Assembly: GCA_005877855.1 (NCBI GenBank)
Contig: VBOF01000193.1
Coordinates: 4,611 to 9,715, forward strand
Length of the DNA: 5,105 bases
Origin: Nitrospirota bacterium
GTDB taxonomy: Bacteria > Nitrospirota > Nitrospiria > Nitrospirales > NS-4
Reading direction: 5' to 3'
Shown here: positions 1 to 3,100 of the stretch, piece after piece
Position numbering within the stretch: the stretch's first letter is position 1
Layout: the number at the start of each line of letters is the position of its first letter
Program-made: the position numbers and the translations under genes
The notes under the pieces: generated by a model
Told to the model about the DNA's origin: nothing
What the model saw: the letters and a program-made list of their open reading frames with translations, nothing else
Databases searched by the model: none

Positions 1-128
1 ATCTCGGATTTAGGGATGGCGTGATTTATGTTTATACCATAGAGCCCTATGCGACTCCTCCATCCTGGCATACCGTACATCGCTGTGACTATAACTACGC
101 ACCTTCGAAATCACAGAGGAAATCATGA
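1..128 (+). CDS. C-terminal end of an upstream gene of unknown function (5' partial)
   Basis: A reading frame enters from the left edge (first complete codon at 3) and ends at TGA 126-128, giving about 41 visible residues. The peptide begins LGFRDGVIYVYTIEPYAT, continues through PPSWHTVHRCDYNYAPS and ends KSQRKS. The other two plus frames are closed early: TAG at 11-13 and TGA at 22-24. The visible part has alternating hydrophobic and aromatic residues (VIYVYTI), suggestive of a beta strand, then a Tyr/His-rich stretch and a basic tail. I do not recognise the family. A GTG at 21 could be an internal start, but no convincing ribosome binding site precedes it, so the gene probably starts outside the window. 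Its stop codon overlaps the ATG of the long downstream gene (ATGA, 125-128), which implies one transcript. A role in immunity, chaperoning or secretion of the downstream product is possible but unsupported. Confidence 0.6.
   Translation, partial: LGFRDGVIYVYTIEPYATPPSWHTVHRCDYNYAPSKSQRKS
115..120 (+). promoter_or_regulatory. Shine-Dalgarno sequence for the long RTX gene
   Basis: AGAGGA ends four bases before the ATG at 125, so the GAGG core has a five-base spacer. It lies inside the last codons of the upstream gene, as expected for coupled translation. It supports ATG 125 as the start. In that frame, stops at 86-88 (TGA) and 92-94 (TAA) exclude a start further upstream, and no ATG, GTG or TTG lies between 95 and 124. 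Confidence 0.6.
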
Positions 129-3100
129 TCACATCTTGGCATACCATCCAAAACGACACGACTTATACGGATCTTCGCTTCGCTAAGATCAGCAATTCTG
201 AAGGAGTCAAGCCGGAGGCTTACCTCGATAGCAAAAATATTCCCAGCATTGGGATCGGGTTTAATTTAAGCCCCGGATCTGTTCGAGACCTGGTTTTTTT
301 GGAAATGGGATTGAATGCAAACAGCGGGGATTTGTCTGCCGAGGCCCAAATCGCTGAGCAGCATTACATTGATCTACTTGTCAAAGAAATTGGAAGGACC
401 TTCACTAAAGGCGAAAAAATCCAAGGGAAGGACTTGCGCAGTGCGTTAGACAAAGTCATGGATGATCGGGCTAAAGATCCAGTATTTGCGCAGGTCGCTC
501 GTATTACGAATAGGCACGCCTTTGAAATGAGTCCCGATGAGATGAAGGTGGTGTTCGATCAGGTGGTGGCGACCAGGGAAACGGCTGTTGACGACTGGCT
601 GCCAGGCATTCCTCAGTCCAACGAGCGTGTAGCGCTGGTCTCGCTGGCGTACAACAATTTAATCGGTGTCATACACGAAGGCGATCAAACCATCTATAAG
701 AGTCCCAAACTGCGGCAGGACATCCTTGACGATAAGCGCGCAGAGGCATGGTTTGAGATTCGATTCAACTCGAACGCGGAGAGCAAGCGAACGGATGCAG
801 GAAGTCGAGCCAGCGCGCTAGGACTTGCAAAACGCCGCATCGACGAGTCGGACCTCTTTGGGCTCTATAACGAGCAGGGGCCGGGCATTCCTGTGGACGA
901 GGCGAAAGATGTGCTCAGGATGTACACCACGCACCGCAATGACATTCAGACCTATGAGAACCAATTTCACAGTCTCTTTCTTGTTAGCGGCGCCAATACC
1001 ATTCAGTCTCAACTAACAGCGGCAAAAGGGCCGTTGCTGGCGCTGTTCGCCGCTGGGCAGACGATTGACGGCGATGTGCTCGTGGGGGCTGATGATGCGA
1101 AGAGCACAGACCTCCTCCTAGGGACGGCGAAAGCGGATCTGATTTTTGGTGAGAAGGGCAATGACATCTTGGTGGGAAACGATGGGAACGATATCCTCCG
1201 AGGCGGAGAAGGGGACGATGAACTGTTCGGCGGCCTAGGAAACGACGTTTTAAAGGGCGGGGTTGGTAAAGACACGTATTTCTACTCCTCTGGTGATGGG
1301 AGCGATGTAATCGTCGACACACCACTGATTCTCGATGGTGGTGGCCAGCCGGAGGGGGATGGCAAGGGGGCCATCGTCTACGATAGCCATTTACTCGAGG
1401 GCGGGATCAAGAGGACGGGAGAGTCAGAATACAAGAGCCTCGATGGCACGTTCACCTTTGTCTGGAATGGGCCTGGCAGCGATCTGGTCGTCAACAACAC
1501 CCTCACCATCAAAGATTTCAGCAACGGCGACCTGGGCATCACGCTGGCGAACGCGCCAGAGATCGTCACGGATTTCGGTCCGGCGACGCGCACGGAGTTT
1601 CAGAAAGTGGATCACTTCGTGCAGGTGGGCACCGACCTGAACGGCAACCCCATCTTTGAGCCGGTCTTCGCGAACTTCTTCGATGACGCGAGCAACGACA
1701 CCCGAACGACTTCAGACCCCGGCCGCCTCACCCCGCCTATCGGGGACGACAACAACGTGATCCACGCCGGGGATGGGAGCGACGCCATCGCCAGCGGCGC
1801 GGGCAACGACCAGCTCTTTGGCGATGCGGGCAGCGACACGATTTTCGCCGGCGCCGGGGATGATCGGCTCTCCGGCGGCACTGACGGCGATTTCCTCGAC
1901 GGCGGGCCTGGCTCCGACATTCTGAGCGGTGACGAGGGGGACGATACGGTGTACGGCGGTGCGGGCAACGACTCGCTCGTGGGTGGCCCTGGCAACGACT
2001 TTATGAACGGCGACGATCCGAACGATCCGGTGGGCGTCACCGGCAACGACGTGCTCGATGGGGGCGATGGGAATGATGTCTTGCAGGGCGGCGTGGGCAA
2101 CGACGTGCTCATGGGCGGCGCCGGCAACGATCACATGGAAGGCGACTTCGCGCTGAATTTCAATGCGACGGGGAACGACTTCCTCGACGGCGGCGCGGGC
2201 AATGATAGCATGCAGGGCGGCGGCGGCAATGATGTGCTCCTCGGCGGCGCAGGCGACGATCTTCTGCAAGGCGACGGCCCGAACAATCCGGCGATCCCAT
2301 GGGATTCTTCAGTGGACGGGAACGACGTACTGGACGGCGGGGCCGGCAACGATGAACTGCAGGGCGGTGGGGGCGATGACATCCTCGTGGGCGGCGCGGG
2401 CGATGATCTGCTGTTCGGCGACGACACCTTTCCCGTCACCGAAACCGGCAACGATCTGCTGGACGGCGGCGCAGGGAACGATCAGCTGCAAGGGATGGGT
2501 GGCGATGACGTGCTGTTCGGGCGCGACGGTAGCGACACGTTGTTCGGCGATGATCCGAACAGACCCGATCGTGCCGGCGGCAACGACTTCCTCGACGGCG
2601 GCGAGGGCAACGACATCCTGACGGGCCAAGGGGGCAATGACATCCTGGCCGGCGGATCGGGTGACGATACGCTCCGTGGGGATAGTTTTTTGAGACCCAA
2701 CGGGCTTGGCGGGTTTACGGAGATCCAGGCGCCAAACCCGGGCAATGACGTGCTCGACGGCGAGGCTGGGAACGACTTCCTGGAGGGGGATGCGGGGGAC
2801 GACGCTCTCGTCGGCGGGACGGGGAGCGACACGTTGTACGGGGACAGTTCCACTGATCCGGGCGTGACGGGCAACGACTCGCTCGACGGGGGTGAGGGCG
2901 ATGATCAGTTATTCGGCGGCGGCGGCGATGATGTGCTGACGGGCGATGCCGGCAATGATCTGCTGTCGGGTGATGACCTGAACAGTACGAACCTTTTTGG
3001 GGTCCAAGTGTTCACGGCCTCCAACGCTCCGGGCAGCGACCAACTGGATGGCGGCGAGGGAGACGATCGCCTCTTCGGCGGGGGCGGCGACGACACGCTG

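Noticed and set aside
1..124. Promoter between the upstream gene and the RTX gene
   Set aside because: There is no intergenic space because the genes overlap by four bases. No convincing -35/-10 pair stood out in the upstream coding end.
125..200. Possible N-terminal signal peptide on the RTX protein
   Set aside because: The first 25 residues (MITSWHTIQNDTTYTDLRFA...) have no basic start followed by a hydrophobic core or cleavage site.
1019..1060. Possible transmembrane helix in the linker (GPLLALFAAG region)
   Set aside because: The hydrophobic run is only about ten residues and is flanked by polar and charged residues. An amphipathic or buried helix is more likely.
825..2621. Plus-strand open frames in other phases (825-1016, 1335-1640, 2163-2621)
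   Set aside because: All are inside the long RTX gene and out of frame. Their products are biased toward Ala/Thr/Arg/Ser, and no ribosome binding site or family motif was seen.
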